Counted from the stretch's first letter, positions 1 to 8,868 are shown. The stretch is DNA of 64,000 nucleotides from Lawsonibacter faecis (GCF_014287675.1 NZ_JACOPQ010000012.1:58774-122773), one strand, 5' to 3'. Made by a program: numbers and translations. Notes: generated by a model not told the origin, from the letters alone.

Positions 1-85
1 GCGGAGGCGGGGTGTTGAGCCCGCCGTTCTGATTGGCGCTGTTGAGCGCGATGTCCCGTACCGCGTCGGGGAAAAATTGTGCCAT
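1..85 (-). CDS. Partial unknown protein (N-terminus only)
   Basis: Only the first 28 codons lie in the window. A GGAGG ribosome binding site sits seven bases before the ATG, and the peptide begins MAQFFPDAVRD and continues with Asn/Gly/Pro-rich residues. It lies 17 nt downstream of the cell wall hydrolase gene on the same strand, so it is probably the next gene of that operon. I do not recognise it and give no function. The start itself is well supported by the binding site and spacing. Confidence 0.5.
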   Translation of the reverse strand, partial: MAQFFPDAVRDIALNSANQNGGLNTPPP

Positions 86-102
86 AGGGGTAACCTCCAA
101 AT

Positions 103-537
103 CTAAGTGTCCGCGTAGGCGTCTGTGGGGTTATAGAAGCAGTGGTCGCCGATGCGGATGACGAATTCTCCCACCCGGGAGGGGAAATTGGGGCGGCAGT
201 TGAGGCTGTAGGGGTTGAAGAACCAGAGGGCAAAGCCCAGATTGGTCAGCCGGTTGCCCGCTATGGCCCACTCGGCGATGTCCCAGTGGATCTGCTCCAG
301 AGACATATTGTAGAGGTTCTGGGCGTTGTACTGCCCGCCCACGGTCTCCATGGCGCAGACGAATTGCCGCTGCTGAAAGACCACCTCACGGACGGTATGG
401 AGCCGTCCGTACTCGCCGTATGTAATATTGACCCGGTTCATCACCACCGAGGCCACCGCCTGCATCCCGTTCTCCCCCTCGCCCCCTGCCTCGCACTTGA
501 CAATGCGGGCCAAAAGCTCCAGGTCTGAATATGCCAC
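103..537 (-). CDS. Cell wall hydrolase, SleB (Hydrolase_2) family
   Basis: A 144-residue protein spanning a Hydrolase_2/SleB-type domain. The early motif ARIVKCEAGGE carries the glutamate expected to be catalytic, followed by the conserved VASVVMNRV helix and, near the C-terminus, the aromatic FNPYS segment. The family cleaves peptidoglycan, classically spore cortex, as a lytic transglycosylase. The start is a GTG with an AGGAGG site ahead of it. No signal peptide or cortex-binding domain is seen, unlike full-length SleB, so it could also be a prophage-type or cytoplasmic relative. It is followed 17 nt later by the cut-off gene at the window edge. Family assignment is firm; the cellular role is inferred. 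Confidence 0.8.
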   Translation of the reverse strand: MAYSDLELLARIVKCEAGGEGENGMQAVASVVMNRVNITYGEYGRLHTVREVVFQQRQFVCAMETVGGQYNAQNLYNMSLEQIHWDIAEWAIAGNRLTNLGFALWFFNPYSLNCRPNFPSRVGEFVIRIGDHCFYNPTDAYADT

Positions 538-567
538 GTTTGTTCCTCCTGTCTTCCGGAATACCGG

Positions 568-1050
568 TCAATCCGGCAGTGTGCTGTCCTCCAGAACCGC
601 TTCGTCCTCAAGGCTGTTCTCCTGGACCGCAGTCTGTCCGCAGCACGCCACAAAGTCCAGATCGTCCAGCCGCAGCAGGGCGGCCACCAGCACGAAGAGG
701 GAGGCCCACACGTTGACCCGGGCCGAGCGCTTGGCCACGCAGTCGTCCCCCGCCTCCGCCTCACGGGCTGAGCTGAGCGCCAGGCAGAGGAAAAACCCCA
801 GCGCCCCGATGATCATGGCGGAGGCCTTGCGTCTGATTGGATAGACGTTTGGCAGCCGCGCCGCCTCCTCCGTCTCGTCTTGGATGGTGAGACAGAGCCC
901 TCTGCGCTGAATGACCACCGACCAGTAGGACAAGAGGGTGGCGGCGATGATGATGAGCAGAAAGCCCAGAGAGGTGTCGGTGATGCCCAGCTGGCGGCAG
1001 AGGAGCTCCCGGTCCGGCCCACCGGTGGATTGCCCTGTCTCCTGCGCCAT
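568..1050 (-). CDS. Small integral membrane protein, unknown
   Basis: A 160-residue protein with two clear hydrophobic helices at about residues 27-47 and 78-95 and a third at about 110-125, separated by charged loops, and an acidic C-terminal tail. No known domain is recognised. A GGCGGAG site lies directly ahead of the ATG. It lies 30 nt upstream of the cell wall hydrolase gene on the same strand and is probably cotranscribed with it, which hints at an envelope or spore context, but nothing in the protein itself proves this. Confidence 0.5.
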   Translation of the reverse strand: MAQETGQSTGGPDRELLCRQLGITDTSLGFLLIIIAATLLSYWSVVIQRRGLCLTIQDETEEAARLPNVYPIRRKASAMIIGALGFFLCLALSSAREAEAGDDCVAKRSARVNVWASLFVLVAALLRLDDLDFVACCGQTAVQENSLEDEAVLEDSTLPD

Positions 1051-1132
1051 ATCTCCGCCCCCGTTTCCCGGTAATCTGATTCATTCTATAGCTCTTCGGG
1101 AAAAAAGGTGCGTGGCCGAGTGGCGGAGGCCG

Positions 1133-1164
1133 AAAAAAAGCGAAGGCGCGTCACGCGCCTTCGC
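1133..1164 (-). terminator. Rho-independent terminator of the MocR gene
   Basis: Read on the minus strand this is GCGAAGGCGCG, a three-base loop, its exact complement, then seven T residues. It begins 29 nt past the stop codon of the MocR-type regulator and separates it from the downstream membrane protein gene. Confidence 0.85.
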
Positions 1165-1192
1165 CTGAGGATGGTAAACGAACGCCCCGCGT

Positions 1193-2584
1193 TCAACTGC
1201 GGTCAATCGCAATTTTCAGATCGCTTACCGCCGCTGCCGCGCGCTCCGCCTCCAGACCGGCAAAGCCCAGCACCAGCGTGCCGGGGCGTGGGGAGGTGCC
1301 GCGGCAATACTCACCCAGGCCATGGGCCCGGTAGCCCGCCTCCCCGGCGGCGCGGACCATTTCCCCGTCCTCCCGGCCGGGGAGAGTGAAGAGAAGGTGC
1401 AGCCCCGCGTCGTTGCCGGAGATTTTGCCGTCCGGAAAGGCCGACTCCAGGGCGGAAGTGAGGGCTGCGCAGCGCCCCCGGTAGAGGTTGCCCACCCGGC
1501 GCAGGTGGCGGGCGTACTGCCCGGAGGAGAGAAATCGGGCCAGCACCCGCTGCTCATACCGGGAGACGGTGGAAGCCCCGTGTGCGAAACGGGCGCGGTA
1601 GTCGGCGAGCAGCTCATCGGGCAGGATCAGGTAGGCCACGCGGATGGAGGGGGCGATGCTGCGGCTGAAGGTGCCGATGTAGATGACCCGGTTGCCGCCG
1701 TCCAGTCCCTGCATGGCGGGTATGGGCCGGGAGGCGTAGCGAAATTCGCTGTCGTAGTCGTCCTCGATGATATACCGTCCCGGCCGCTCGTAGGCCCAGC
1801 GGAGCAGCTCGGTCCGGCGGCCCGCCGGCATGGTGACGCCCAGAGGGAATTGGTGGGACGGCGTGACGTAGACCAGCTCCGCGCCGGAGGCGGCCAGGGC
1901 GTGGGGGTCCAGCCCCTCGCCGTTCACAGGAATGGGGACGAAGGGGCGGCGGAAATTCTCCATTGAGCGGTAGAGGGAGTGGTAGCCCGGGTCCTCCAGA
2001 CCCAGGATTTGTGCGGGGTCCAGGAGCTGGAGCAGCAGGTCCAGCAGGTACTCCATGCCCGCGCCCACCACCACCTGGTCCGGGCGGCATGAGACACCCC
2101 GGTATTGGTGCAGGAAAGCACACAGGGCCTCCCGCAGGGGCAGATCTCCCTGCGGATGCCCCCGCTGGAGGAGCTCAGGCTCCTGGACGGCATCCCGGTT
2201 CAGGCGCGCCCAGGAGGCATAGGGAAAGACCGAGGTGTCCACCGCGCCGGTGGAAAAGCAGTTGTCCAGCACAGGGGCGGCGGGCTCTGGCACCTCCTGC
2301 GGCGCGGGGGGCGGTGCGGGAAGCTCCCCCAGAGGGAGGACGGGACAGACCCGGTAGCCGCTCCGGGGGACCGAGCGGAGATATCCCTCGGCGGTGAGAA
2401 GGCCGTAGGCCCCCTCCACCGTGGACAGGCTCACCCCGAGATGGGCGGCCAGAGCCCGCTTGGAGGGCAGCTTGTCCTCCTCCCGCAGCCGGCCCAGCCG
2501 GATCTCGTCAATCACGTAGCGGTAGAGCTGCTCGTAGAGGGGCGTCCTGCCGTCCCACTCGGGGGTAAATGCAAATTCCTTCAT
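1193..2584 (-). CDS. pdxR: MocR/PdxR-type transcriptional regulator (GntR helix + aminotransferase domain)
   Basis: Residues about 10-75 form a GntR winged helix (GRTPLYEQLYRYVIDEIRLG...LPSKRALAAHLGVS), and the remaining 380 residues form an aminotransferase class I fold of the MocR type. Motifs seen include YVTPSHQFPLG, IEDDYDSEFRY and GTFSRSIAPSIR, where the serine-arginine stretch corresponds to the PLP-binding region. Note that the position usually holding the Schiff-base lysine appears as Arg/Ser in GTFSRSIAP and deserves checking. PdxR members sense pyridoxal phosphate and control vitamin B6 synthesis or uptake. The ATG at 2584 has a GGAGGC site; the longer open frame to 2611 lacks one. 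The gene is divergent from an ECF S component, which fits B6 control. The symbol is an inference from context. Confidence 0.8.
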   Translation of the reverse strand: MKEFAFTPEWDGRTPLYEQLYRYVIDEIRLGRLREEDKLPSKRALAAHLGVSLSTVEGAYGLLTAEGYLRSVPRSGYRVCPVLPLGELPAPPPAPQEVPEPAAPVLDNCFSTGAVDTSVFPYASWARLNRDAVQEPELLQRGHPQGDLPLREALCAFLHQYRGVSCRPDQVVVGAGMEYLLDLLLQLLDPAQILGLEDPGYHSLYRSMENFRRPFVPIPVNGEGLDPHALAASGAELVYVTPSHQFPLGVTMPAGRRTELLRWAYERPGRYIIEDDYDSEFRYASRPIPAMQGLDGGNRVIYIGTFSRSIAPSIRVAYLILPDELLADYRARFAHGASTVSRYEQRVLARFLSSGQYARHLRRVGNLYRGRCAALTSALESAFPDGKISGNDAGLHLLFTLPGREDGEMVRAAGEAGYRAHGLGEYCRGTSPRPGTLVLGFAGLEAERAAAAVSDLKIAIDRS

Positions 2585-2620
2585 GCCGCAGCCTCCAATC
2601 TGGACCCACAAAAAACTTAA

Positions 2621-2658
2621 AAACTGAATCTTTTAATCGGGTCAGTTTGGACTATAAT
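2621..2658 (+). promoter_or_regulatory. Promoter and candidate MocR operator before the ECF gene
   Basis: A TATAAT -10 box (2653-2658) has no good -35 box at the right distance, as expected for an activated promoter. Upstream lie a 7-bp inverted repeat AAACTGA (2621-2627) / TCAGTTT (2642-2648) and a direct repeat TGGAC (2601-2605 and 2648-2652). MocR proteins commonly bind repeated half-sites in the divergent spacer; that this is such a site is inference. Confidence 0.45.
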
Positions 2659-2700
2659 ACAGGAAGAACAGGAAAACGTCAACTGTGGGAGGAATGCAAT

Positions 2701-3282
2701 ATGGTTCTCGACAATGGAAGCAGCAGGAATAAAAAGCTGATGATGGTTGTGATGACCGGCCTGATGGCGGCCCTGGTGTGCGTGGGCTCCGCCCTGCGGA
2801 TTACCCTGCCTGTGAACGTGGGCACCACCTCGTTCCACCTGGGCAACATTATGTGCGCCCTGTCCGGCATCCTGCTGGGGCCGGTGGGCGGCGGGCTGGC
2901 CTCGGGTCTGGGCTCGGCCATTTATGATATGACCAATCCGCTCTATATCTCCGAGGCCTGGATCACCTTTCTGACCAAGGGGGCCTACGGCCTTGTGGCG
3001 GGGCTCATCGCCTGGTCCGGGCACAGGGAGGGGAAGCGCTACCCCTTCAACCTGGCCGCCACCGTGGCGGGCGCGGTGACCTATGCCGCCCTCTACCTCT
3101 TCAAGGGCTTTGCCTGGGACGGCCTTCTGCTGGGCGGCCTCCAGAGCGGCCCGGCCGCCGCGGCCCTGGTCACCAAGCTCCCGGCCACCACGTTCAACGC
3201 GGTCGTCGCAATTGTCTGCGCGCCCCTGCTGGCCGCAGCCATTCAGAAAGCCCGCCACGCCGCTGGCCGCAGCCTGGCGTAG
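2701..3282 (+). CDS. ECF transporter S component, probable vitamin B6 uptake
   Basis: A 193-residue protein with about five or six membrane helices, typical in length for substrate-binding S components of energy-coupling factor transporters. The N-terminal MVVMTGLMAALVCVGSAL helix and the GTTSFHLGNIMCALSGILLG region with an early Gly-rich turn match the ECF S component/DUF3816-like group. The start at 2701 is set by a GGAGG site; the longer frame from 2569 lacks one. No ATPase or T component is nearby, so it would share a group II ECF module encoded elsewhere. The divergent MocR/PdxR-type regulator suggests a pyridoxine-type substrate; specificity is inferred from the neighbour only. Confidence 0.72.
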   Translation: MVLDNGSSRNKKLMMVVMTGLMAALVCVGSALRITLPVNVGTTSFHLGNIMCALSGILLGPVGGGLASGLGSAIYDMTNPLYISEAWITFLTKGAYGLVAGLIAWSGHREGKRYPFNLAATVAGAVTYAALYLFKGFAWDGLLLGGLQSGPAAAALVTKLPATTFNAVVAIVCAPLLAAAIQKARHAAGRSLA

Positions 3283-3382
3283 AGGGAATGGGGGAATGCC
3301 CCTGCGCACAGCAAGGCCGCTGAACCGGCGGCGATGGCAGGCTCCGCCCCGGAGCTGCCGGATACCCGTCTGTCAACCGAGC

Positions 3383-3424
3383 AAAAGGATAGCCGCGCCA
3401 GTATACTGGCGCGGCTATCCTTTT
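3383..3424. terminator. Bidirectional terminator
   Basis: AAAAGGATAGCCGCGCCAGT pairs with its exact complement around a tight two- to four-base loop, giving A-run and T-run on both sides. It lies between the convergent ECF S component and release factor 3 genes and can end both transcripts. Confidence 0.85.
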
Positions 3425-3514
3425 GGTTTTGATTTATCACCCGCCGCGAGTCAATCTCGGCGGGCTCCGCCGCACTGGCGGCGGTCTGGACGGCGGAGCG
3501 GAAAGGCAGCCGGG

Positions 3515-5122
3515 TCAATCGGCCTGTGCGCCTCCGCCAAATTCGAACAGGGTCAGGTTTTTATTCCGCTCCGCCGTCCAGTTGATGGACCACTGGGAGG
3601 CGAAGAGGAGAAGCTGGTTGCCCTTGTAGTCCTCCACCAGCTTTACGTCGGTGCCCAGGATGAGGTCGTCTTCCCGCACGCTCTCTCCGTCCTCGGTCCT
3701 GATCCAGCGGAGGTACTCGTACGGCAGGCCCTCCACGTAGAGCTCCACATTGTACTCACTGCGCATCCGGTACTCCAGCACGTCGAACTGGAGGGTGCCC
3801 ACCACGCCCACAATGACCTCCTCCATGCCGGAGTAAGGGGTCTTGAAGATCTGAATAGCGCCCTCCTGGGCGATCTGCTCCATACCCTTGAGAAACTGCT
3901 TGCGCTTCATAGTGTCCCGGCTGCGCACCCGCTGAAAGTGCTCGGGGGCGAAGGTGGGGATGGGGTCGAATTGAAATTTCTTGCCCGGGGCGCAGAGGGT
4001 GTCGCCGATAGAGAAAATGCCGGGGTCGAACACGCCCATGATATCCCCGGCGAAGGCCTCCTCAATGATCTCCCGCTCAGCGGCCATGAGCTGCTGGGGC
4101 CGGGAGAGGCGCAGCTTCTTGCCGCCCTGGACGTGGTAGACCTCCCTGTCTGCGTCGAAGCGGCCGGATACCACCCGCATAAAGGCGATCCGGTCCCGGT
4201 GGGCCTTGTTCATATTCGCCTGAATTTTAAAGACGAAGGCGGAGAAATCATCGTCCATGGAGTCGATCACCTGCCCGCCGGCCGTGCGGGGCAGGGGGGG
4301 CGTGGTCATGCGGAGAAAGCTCTCCAGAAAGGGTTCCACGCCGAAATTGGTGAGGGCGCTGCCGAAGAACACGGGGGATAGCTTCCCGTGGCGCACCCGA
4401 TCCATATCAAAGTCGCAGGACGCGCCGTCCAGCAGCTCCACGTCGTCGGTGAGCTGGCTGTGGAGCACCTTGCCGATGAGAGCGTCCAGGTTGGGATCTC
4501 CCAGGGCCACCTGGGTGGCGGTGGCCGCCTTGGAGCCGCCGTTGCTGGTGAAATGGATAATCTCCTTCTTCGCGCGGTCATACACGCCCTTGAAGTCCTT
4601 GCCGCAGCCGATGGGCCAGTTCACGGCATAGGTGTCGATGCCGAGCTCGTGCTCAATCTCCTCGCACAGCTCGAAGGGGTCGCGGGCCTCGCGGTCCATC
4701 TTGTTGATGAAGGTAAAGATGGGGATATCCCGCATGACGCAGACCTTGAAGAGCTTACGGGTCTGGGCCTCAACGCCCTTGGCCGCGTCAATGACCATGA
4801 CGGCGCTGTCCGCCGCCATCAGGGTGCGGTAGGTATCCTCTGAGAAGTCCTGATGGCCCGGGGTGTCCAGAATGTTGATACAGAAGCCCTCGTACTGGAA
4901 CTGCATGACCGAGGACGTAACCGAGATGCCGCGCTGCTTTTCGATCTCCATCCAGTCGGAGGTGGCGGCGCGGGTGTTCTTCTTGCCCTTGACCACGCCG
5001 GCCTGGGCGATGGCCCCGCCGTAGAGCAGAAATTTTTCCGTCAGGGTAGTCTTACCGGCGTCGGGATGGCTGATAATTGCGAATGTTCTGCGCCGGGATA
5101 TTTCAGATTCGTATTGAGACAT
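3515..5122 (-). CDS. prfC: Peptide chain release factor 3
   Basis: A 535-residue translational GTPase that recycles RF1/RF2 after stop-codon recognition. The P-loop is AIISHPDAGKTTLTEK near the N-terminus, then DTPGHQDFSEDT (G3) and FINKMDREARDPFEL (G4), with the RF3-typical C-terminal domain containing FAPEHFQRVR and VVGTLQFDVLEYRM. The ATG at 5122 (MSQYESEI) has a GGAGG site and matches the family N-terminus; the longer frame to 5224 is not needed. It is a stand-alone gene converging on the ECF S component. Confidence 0.95.
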   Translation of the reverse strand: MSQYESEISRRRTFAIISHPDAGKTTLTEKFLLYGGAIAQAGVVKGKKNTRAATSDWMEIEKQRGISVTSSVMQFQYEGFCINILDTPGHQDFSEDTYRTLMAADSAVMVIDAAKGVEAQTRKLFKVCVMRDIPIFTFINKMDREARDPFELCEEIEHELGIDTYAVNWPIGCGKDFKGVYDRAKKEIIHFTSNGGSKAATATQVALGDPNLDALIGKVLHSQLTDDVELLDGASCDFDMDRVRHGKLSPVFFGSALTNFGVEPFLESFLRMTTPPLPRTAGGQVIDSMDDDFSAFVFKIQANMNKAHRDRIAFMRVVSGRFDADREVYHVQGGKKLRLSRPQQLMAAEREIIEEAFAGDIMGVFDPGIFSIGDTLCAPGKKFQFDPIPTFAPEHFQRVRSRDTMKRKQFLKGMEQIAQEGAIQIFKTPYSGMEEVIVGVVGTLQFDVLEYRMRSEYNVELYVEGLPYEYLRWIRTEDGESVREDDLILGTDVKLVEDYKGNQLLLFASQWSINWTAERNKNLTLFEFGGGAQAD

Positions 5123-5154
5123 AAAGCTAACCTCCAAGAAACAGGCCGGGGCCG

Positions 5155-5311
5155 TCGCTGAACCCCGCGCCTTTAGGCGCGTCCAAGGGTTTGGGCCGAG
5201 AAACCGATTGCCGTGCCGGCGCATGCCTGCACGAGATGGCGGCCGGCCGGACCAAACTCTTGCCGCTGGGCGATTGAACCTGCCCGGGGACGTACATCAA
5301 AAGGGCCCTCC
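5155..5311. repeat. Degenerate copy of a palindromic intergenic element
   Basis: This GC-rich spacer resembles the spacer at 56100-56266. Both carry an AAAC(C/T)..TTG...CCG..GGGCGATT stretch leading into a palindrome (GGGC at 5268-5271, GCCC at 5282-5285), then an A-rich patch and a GGGCCC block. The similarity is by eye and moderate. No gene is seen here. Confidence 0.35.
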
Positions 5312-5332
5312 GTAAAGCCGCCGCGGGCAGCG

Positions 5333-5971
5333 TCAGGGCGGACACATGGCCGCCAGCGCGGCGGGAAGACCGGCAAAGCTGTCTGCGGCGCGCTCGCCCT
5401 CCACGGCGCCGAAGCCGTAGGCCGCGTGGAGGAAGGGAATGCCCGCCGCATGGGCGGAGTCGCAGTCCAGTTGTGTGTCCCCCACGTAGACCGGGGCCTT
5501 GAGGCCGTACTCGCGGACCACCTGGGCGATATTGTCGGCTTTGGGACGGCGGGTGCGCCCGGCGCAGAGGTCGGCAAAGAAGTATTTTTTCAGGCCGTGG
5601 CCGTCGTAAAACGCGTTGAGATACCGGTCGCCGCAGTTGCTCACCAGAAAGAGCCTGGCGTTCCGGGAGAGGGCGGCGAGGGTCTCCTCCACCTGTGGGT
5701 AGAGAATGCTGCCGCCCGCCGCCAGCGCCTGCGTAAGGTGGAGGATCTGGCGGGAGGAGAGGGCGTCCCAAACGGCTTCGGACGCCCCGGGGAAGAGCCG
5801 GGCACAGATATCCCTGCGCAGCAGGCCCATACAGGCGCGGACCTCCTCCAGCGTCACGGGCGGGCGCTGGGGACCGCCGCAGTCCGCCATGGCCTGGTTC
5901 CAGGCGTCCCGGATGGCGGGGGTGGCGTCCCAGAGCGTGCCGTCCAGGTCGAACAGAATTCCGTCAAACAT
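5333..5971 (-). CDS. HAD-superfamily phosphatase, Gph-like
   Basis: A 212-residue haloacid dehalogenase phosphatase. Motif I is FDLDGTLWD (Asp8 nucleophile, Asp10 acid/base), motif II the serine in LVSNCGD, motif III the lysine in RRPKADN and motif IV GDTQLDCDSA. The helical cap between motifs I and II is of the C1 type found in phosphoglycolate phosphatase and PpaX. The start at 5971 has a GGAGG site seven bases upstream; an upstream in-frame extension to 6013 does not. Substrate cannot be told from sequence; phosphoglycolate, pyrophosphate and sugar phosphates are all possible. It is followed by a spacer and then prfC. Confidence 0.8.
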   Translation of the reverse strand: MFDGILFDLDGTLWDATPAIRDAWNQAMADCGGPQRPPVTLEEVRACMGLLRRDICARLFPGASEAVWDALSSRQILHLTQALAAGGSILYPQVEETLAALSRNARLFLVSNCGDRYLNAFYDGHGLKKYFFADLCAGRTRRPKADNIAQVVREYGLKAPVYVGDTQLDCDSAHAAGIPFLHAAYGFGAVEGERAADSFAGLPAALAAMCPP

Positions 5972-6497
5972 TAGAATAACCTCCGCAAAGGAAGAAAATA
6001 CCCACAAAAGCACCCATTACTTTATCCTATTTCCGGCCTGCTGTCAACGAAAAGCGGGAGATATCCTGCCTGAAATCCGGCCCATCGGCACGCTGGGAAA
6101 GACTGCTGCGGCGTAACGGAGAAATTTCTCTTTTGGTATCGTGCGGCGGGCACTATAATAGAACGTATTGCTGCAATGTCAGAATTTCATTTAATCAGTC
6201 GAAACCACCGTTTTTATGCGGCTTTGTGGCTGCAAGCGGGAACGCCCGGCAGTGGACTGGTTTACCGGGCAAAAGGGTGGGCCGGTGTACAGAATTTGCA
6301 CGGGCAGGGCAGAGCGGAGCGTGAAAAAATTGGACCGCCTTTGCCGTCGGGCCCTTTTTTTGCACAGCGGCGCGTGTTTTTAATGCATTCATTTGGTAAT
6401 GTTCAACAGGGGATGCCCGTGTTACCATGATGACACTGAACTAAACCCACAAAATACGCGGAAGAACCGCACGAGTGTCAGAAGGGAGAACATCGCC
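5972..6497. other. Long non-coding spacer before ptsH
   Basis: No open frame here has a credible start or codon pattern. A TATAAT hexamer at 6154-6159 pointing toward ptsH has only a weak TTGGTA 15 bases ahead. If used, it would give a leader of about 330 nt. A short inverted repeat GGTAA/TTACC spans about 6395-6427 just ahead of the HPr ribosome binding site. I see no known riboswitch. Confidence 0.4.
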
Positions 6498-6758
6498 ATG
6501 TATGAAGAGAAGATTGTGGTCCAGAACAAGTCCGGGCTCCACGCCCGGCCCGCCTCCCAGCTGGTGGAGCTGAGCCAGCAGTACCGTAGCGACGTGACCA
6601 TCCTCACCGAGGAGGACGAGATCAACGCAAAGAGCATCATCAGCGTGCTGGCGGGGGGCGTGCTCCCCGGGACGGAGATCACCCTCCAGGTGGAGGGCGT
6701 CGACGAGGCGGAGGCGGGGGCGGCCCTGTCCCGGTTCCTGCACAACCTGCCGGATTAA
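6498..6758 (+). CDS. ptsH: HPr phosphocarrier protein
   Basis: An 86-residue protein of standard HPr length that carries phosphate from Enzyme I to IIA. His15 lies in SGLHARPAS, the active-site motif, and Ser46 lies in INAKSIISV, so both the catalytic histidine and the regulatory serine of Gram-positive HPr are kept. The ATG at 6498 follows AGAAGGGAG. It is the first gene of a run ptsH - PRD regulator - ptsI - permease genes, all on the plus strand, so this HPr probably serves the adjacent permease rather than a general PTS encoded elsewhere. Confidence 0.93.
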   Translation: MYEEKIVVQNKSGLHARPASQLVELSQQYRSDVTILTEEDEINAKSIISVLAGGVLPGTEITLQVEGVDEAEAGAALSRFLHNLPD

Positions 6759-6800
6759 CGCGGAGCGCCCGCCTCCGCCCCAACAGAAACGGAGGAATCA

Positions 6801-8849
6801 ATGGAACTGAAAAGCCGACAGACCTATATCCTGCGCAGTCTGCTGGACGCGGACCGTGAGGTGACCTCCGCGGAGCTTTTGGAGAAGCTGGGGATCGCCA
6901 AGCGGACCTTCTATTACGACGTGGAGAAGATCAACGATTATCTGGCCCAGCATGGGATGGGGCGGCTGGCCATCAGCGGCGCCCGGGTCCGGGCGGAGAT
7001 CTCCGACCAGGCTGCCCTGGACCGCCAGCTCAGGCGCAACAGCAGCTATTTCTTTTCCGTCACCGAGCGGCGGGCCATGGAGATTCTCTACATCTCTCTC
7101 AACAGCGAAACCGTCACCATCGGCCGCCTGATGGACTCCTTTGAGGTGAGCAAGAACACCGCCCTGGCGGACATCAAGATGATCCGGGAGGAGCTGGAGG
7201 CCTGGAGCCTCTCTCTGCGCAGCGCCATCAAGGTGGGCTACCAGATCGAGGGGGAGGAGGCCACCATCCGCAAGCTTCTCTGGGCCCAATTCCGCAAGCT
7301 CAACAACCCCGAGGGCACCGCGGCGGTGAAGTCCTTCCTCCAGCAGAGCATGGTGGCCATCACCGGGAACGACATCGACTTCCTGGAGCTGTGCCGCTGC
7401 CTCATCAAGCAGTACGAGTCGGACATCCAGGGGGACTGCTTTCTGGACGAGAACGGCTTTGAGAGCATGATGATCCAGGCTTCCTGGATACGCAGCCGGA
7501 AGGGCCATGAGATCAATATGGACAGCGAGGAGCAGTTCGCCCTGATGAAGACCCTGTCCTACCGGTCGGTGGAGTTCTCCGCACAGAAGCTGGGTCTGCT
7601 GGGCATGGGCATCTCCCCCAAGGAGACCTACTACATCACCTCCCTCTTCCTGGGAATTCAGACCACCGACTTCGCAACCCAGGAGGAGGAGAACAGCTAC
7701 ATTCTGGGCCTGGCGGAGCAGCTGATTTACAATTTTGAACGGATCGCCTGCATTACCTTCCCCAACCGGGAGCGGCTCCACGGCCAGCTCAGCCACCACA
7801 TCCGCCCCATGTACTACCGGCTGAAATACGGCATTATGGACAAGAACCCCCTGACCCGGGACATCCAACGGATGTATCCGGCGGTGTACGACTTTACCCG
7901 CAGGGCCATCAAGGAGATCGACACCAAGGTGCTCTCGGAGATCTCTGAGGACGAGCTGGCATACCTGTGTATCTATTTTGCCAGCAACCTCAACGAGAAG
8001 TTTGTCTCCCAGGGGGACGCCGCAGCCACTGAGGAGGTCCTCATCATCGGGGCGGGGAATATGGCCACCTCCACCCTGGTGAAGGAACAGCTCCAGGACC
8101 TGTTCGGCCTCTCCTTCCGGTACAGCGTCATCACCGTGGACCGGGTGCGCAAATGGGAGCTGGACGACTATGCCCTGGTGGTCTCCCTGGTGCCCCTGAG
8201 CCGCCAGCTCAGCTGCAGGCGTCTAGTGGAGACCGGACCCATCATCACCGAGGGCAACCAGCGCAAGATTATGGAGGTACTGAAGGAGAACCGCACTGTG
8301 GCCCGTCACAACAAGCTCATCCAGGACATTCTGTGCCTGGTGGAGAAGAACACCACGGGCCAGGTTCAGGCCGAGCGGCTCTATTTCGACCTCTTCCGCT
8401 ACTTCGACCGCCGGGACGGGGGCGGCGGACTCCCACAGACCACCGAGACCTTTGCCGAGAAGCTCCGGCGGGAGAACGTGGTCTCTCTCCCCGCCGGGAC
8501 CGATTGGGCCCAGGCGGTGCTCCGGGGGGCTCAGAGCCTCCAGGGGGAGCGGCTGGCCGACAAGATGGGCAACCTGCTCCACAGCCGCCGGGTACAGATG
8601 TACCGCTTCCGGGACGAGGTGGTGCTGGTCCACTGTCCCATGCAGGGGGAGGTGGGGGCCAAGGTGGACGTGCGCATCCTGGTGTCCCGGGAGGGGGTCC
8701 TCTGCCGGGACGGGCGGCGCGCCAGCGTCATCCTCTGCCTCGCCACCGCCGACCGCTACACCCACTGGAACACCCTGCAGGAGGTCTACCAGTACTTCAG
8801 CACCCCCGGCCACGTGGACGGGGTGAAGCAGTTTTATGCGCTCAATTGA
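6801..8849 (+). CDS. PRD-domain PTS regulator (BglG/MtlR-like, with IIB and IIA modules)
   Basis: A 682-residue multidomain regulator. Residues about 5-60 are an HTH_11-type helix-turn-helix (SAELLEKLGIAKRTFYYDV), followed by a second Mga-like helix-turn-helix at about 80-150, two PTS regulation domains at about 180-400 (the second with LSHHIRPMYYRLKYG), a IIB-like domain near 410-500 and a IIA-like domain from about 545 to the end. The IIB module reads LIIGAGNMATS where a phosphorylatable Cys is usual, so it probably cannot be phosphorylated there. The IIA module keeps a histidine in LVHCPMQ. Such proteins activate transcription of their own PTS operon according to phosphorylation by HPr and IIB. 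It lies between ptsH and ptsI, 42 nt and 19 nt away. Confidence 0.85.
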   Translation: MELKSRQTYILRSLLDADREVTSAELLEKLGIAKRTFYYDVEKINDYLAQHGMGRLAISGARVRAEISDQAALDRQLRRNSSYFFSVTERRAMEILYISLNSETVTIGRLMDSFEVSKNTALADIKMIREELEAWSLSLRSAIKVGYQIEGEEATIRKLLWAQFRKLNNPEGTAAVKSFLQQSMVAITGNDIDFLELCRCLIKQYESDIQGDCFLDENGFESMMIQASWIRSRKGHEINMDSEEQFALMKTLSYRSVEFSAQKLGLLGMGISPKETYYITSLFLGIQTTDFATQEEENSYILGLAEQLIYNFERIACITFPNRERLHGQLSHHIRPMYYRLKYGIMDKNPLTRDIQRMYPAVYDFTRRAIKEIDTKVLSEISEDELAYLCIYFASNLNEKFVSQGDAAATEEVLIIGAGNMATSTLVKEQLQDLFGLSFRYSVITVDRVRKWELDDYALVVSLVPLSRQLSCRRLVETGPIITEGNQRKIMEVLKENRTVARHNKLIQDILCLVEKNTTGQVQAERLYFDLFRYFDRRDGGGGLPQTTETFAEKLRRENVVSLPAGTDWAQAVLRGAQSLQGERLADKMGNLLHSRRVQMYRFRDEVVLVHCPMQGEVGAKVDVRILVSREGVLCRDGRRASVILCLATADRYTHWNTLQEVYQYFSTPGHVDGVKQFYALN

Positions 8850-8868
8850 TGGAAAGGACTGAAACGCC

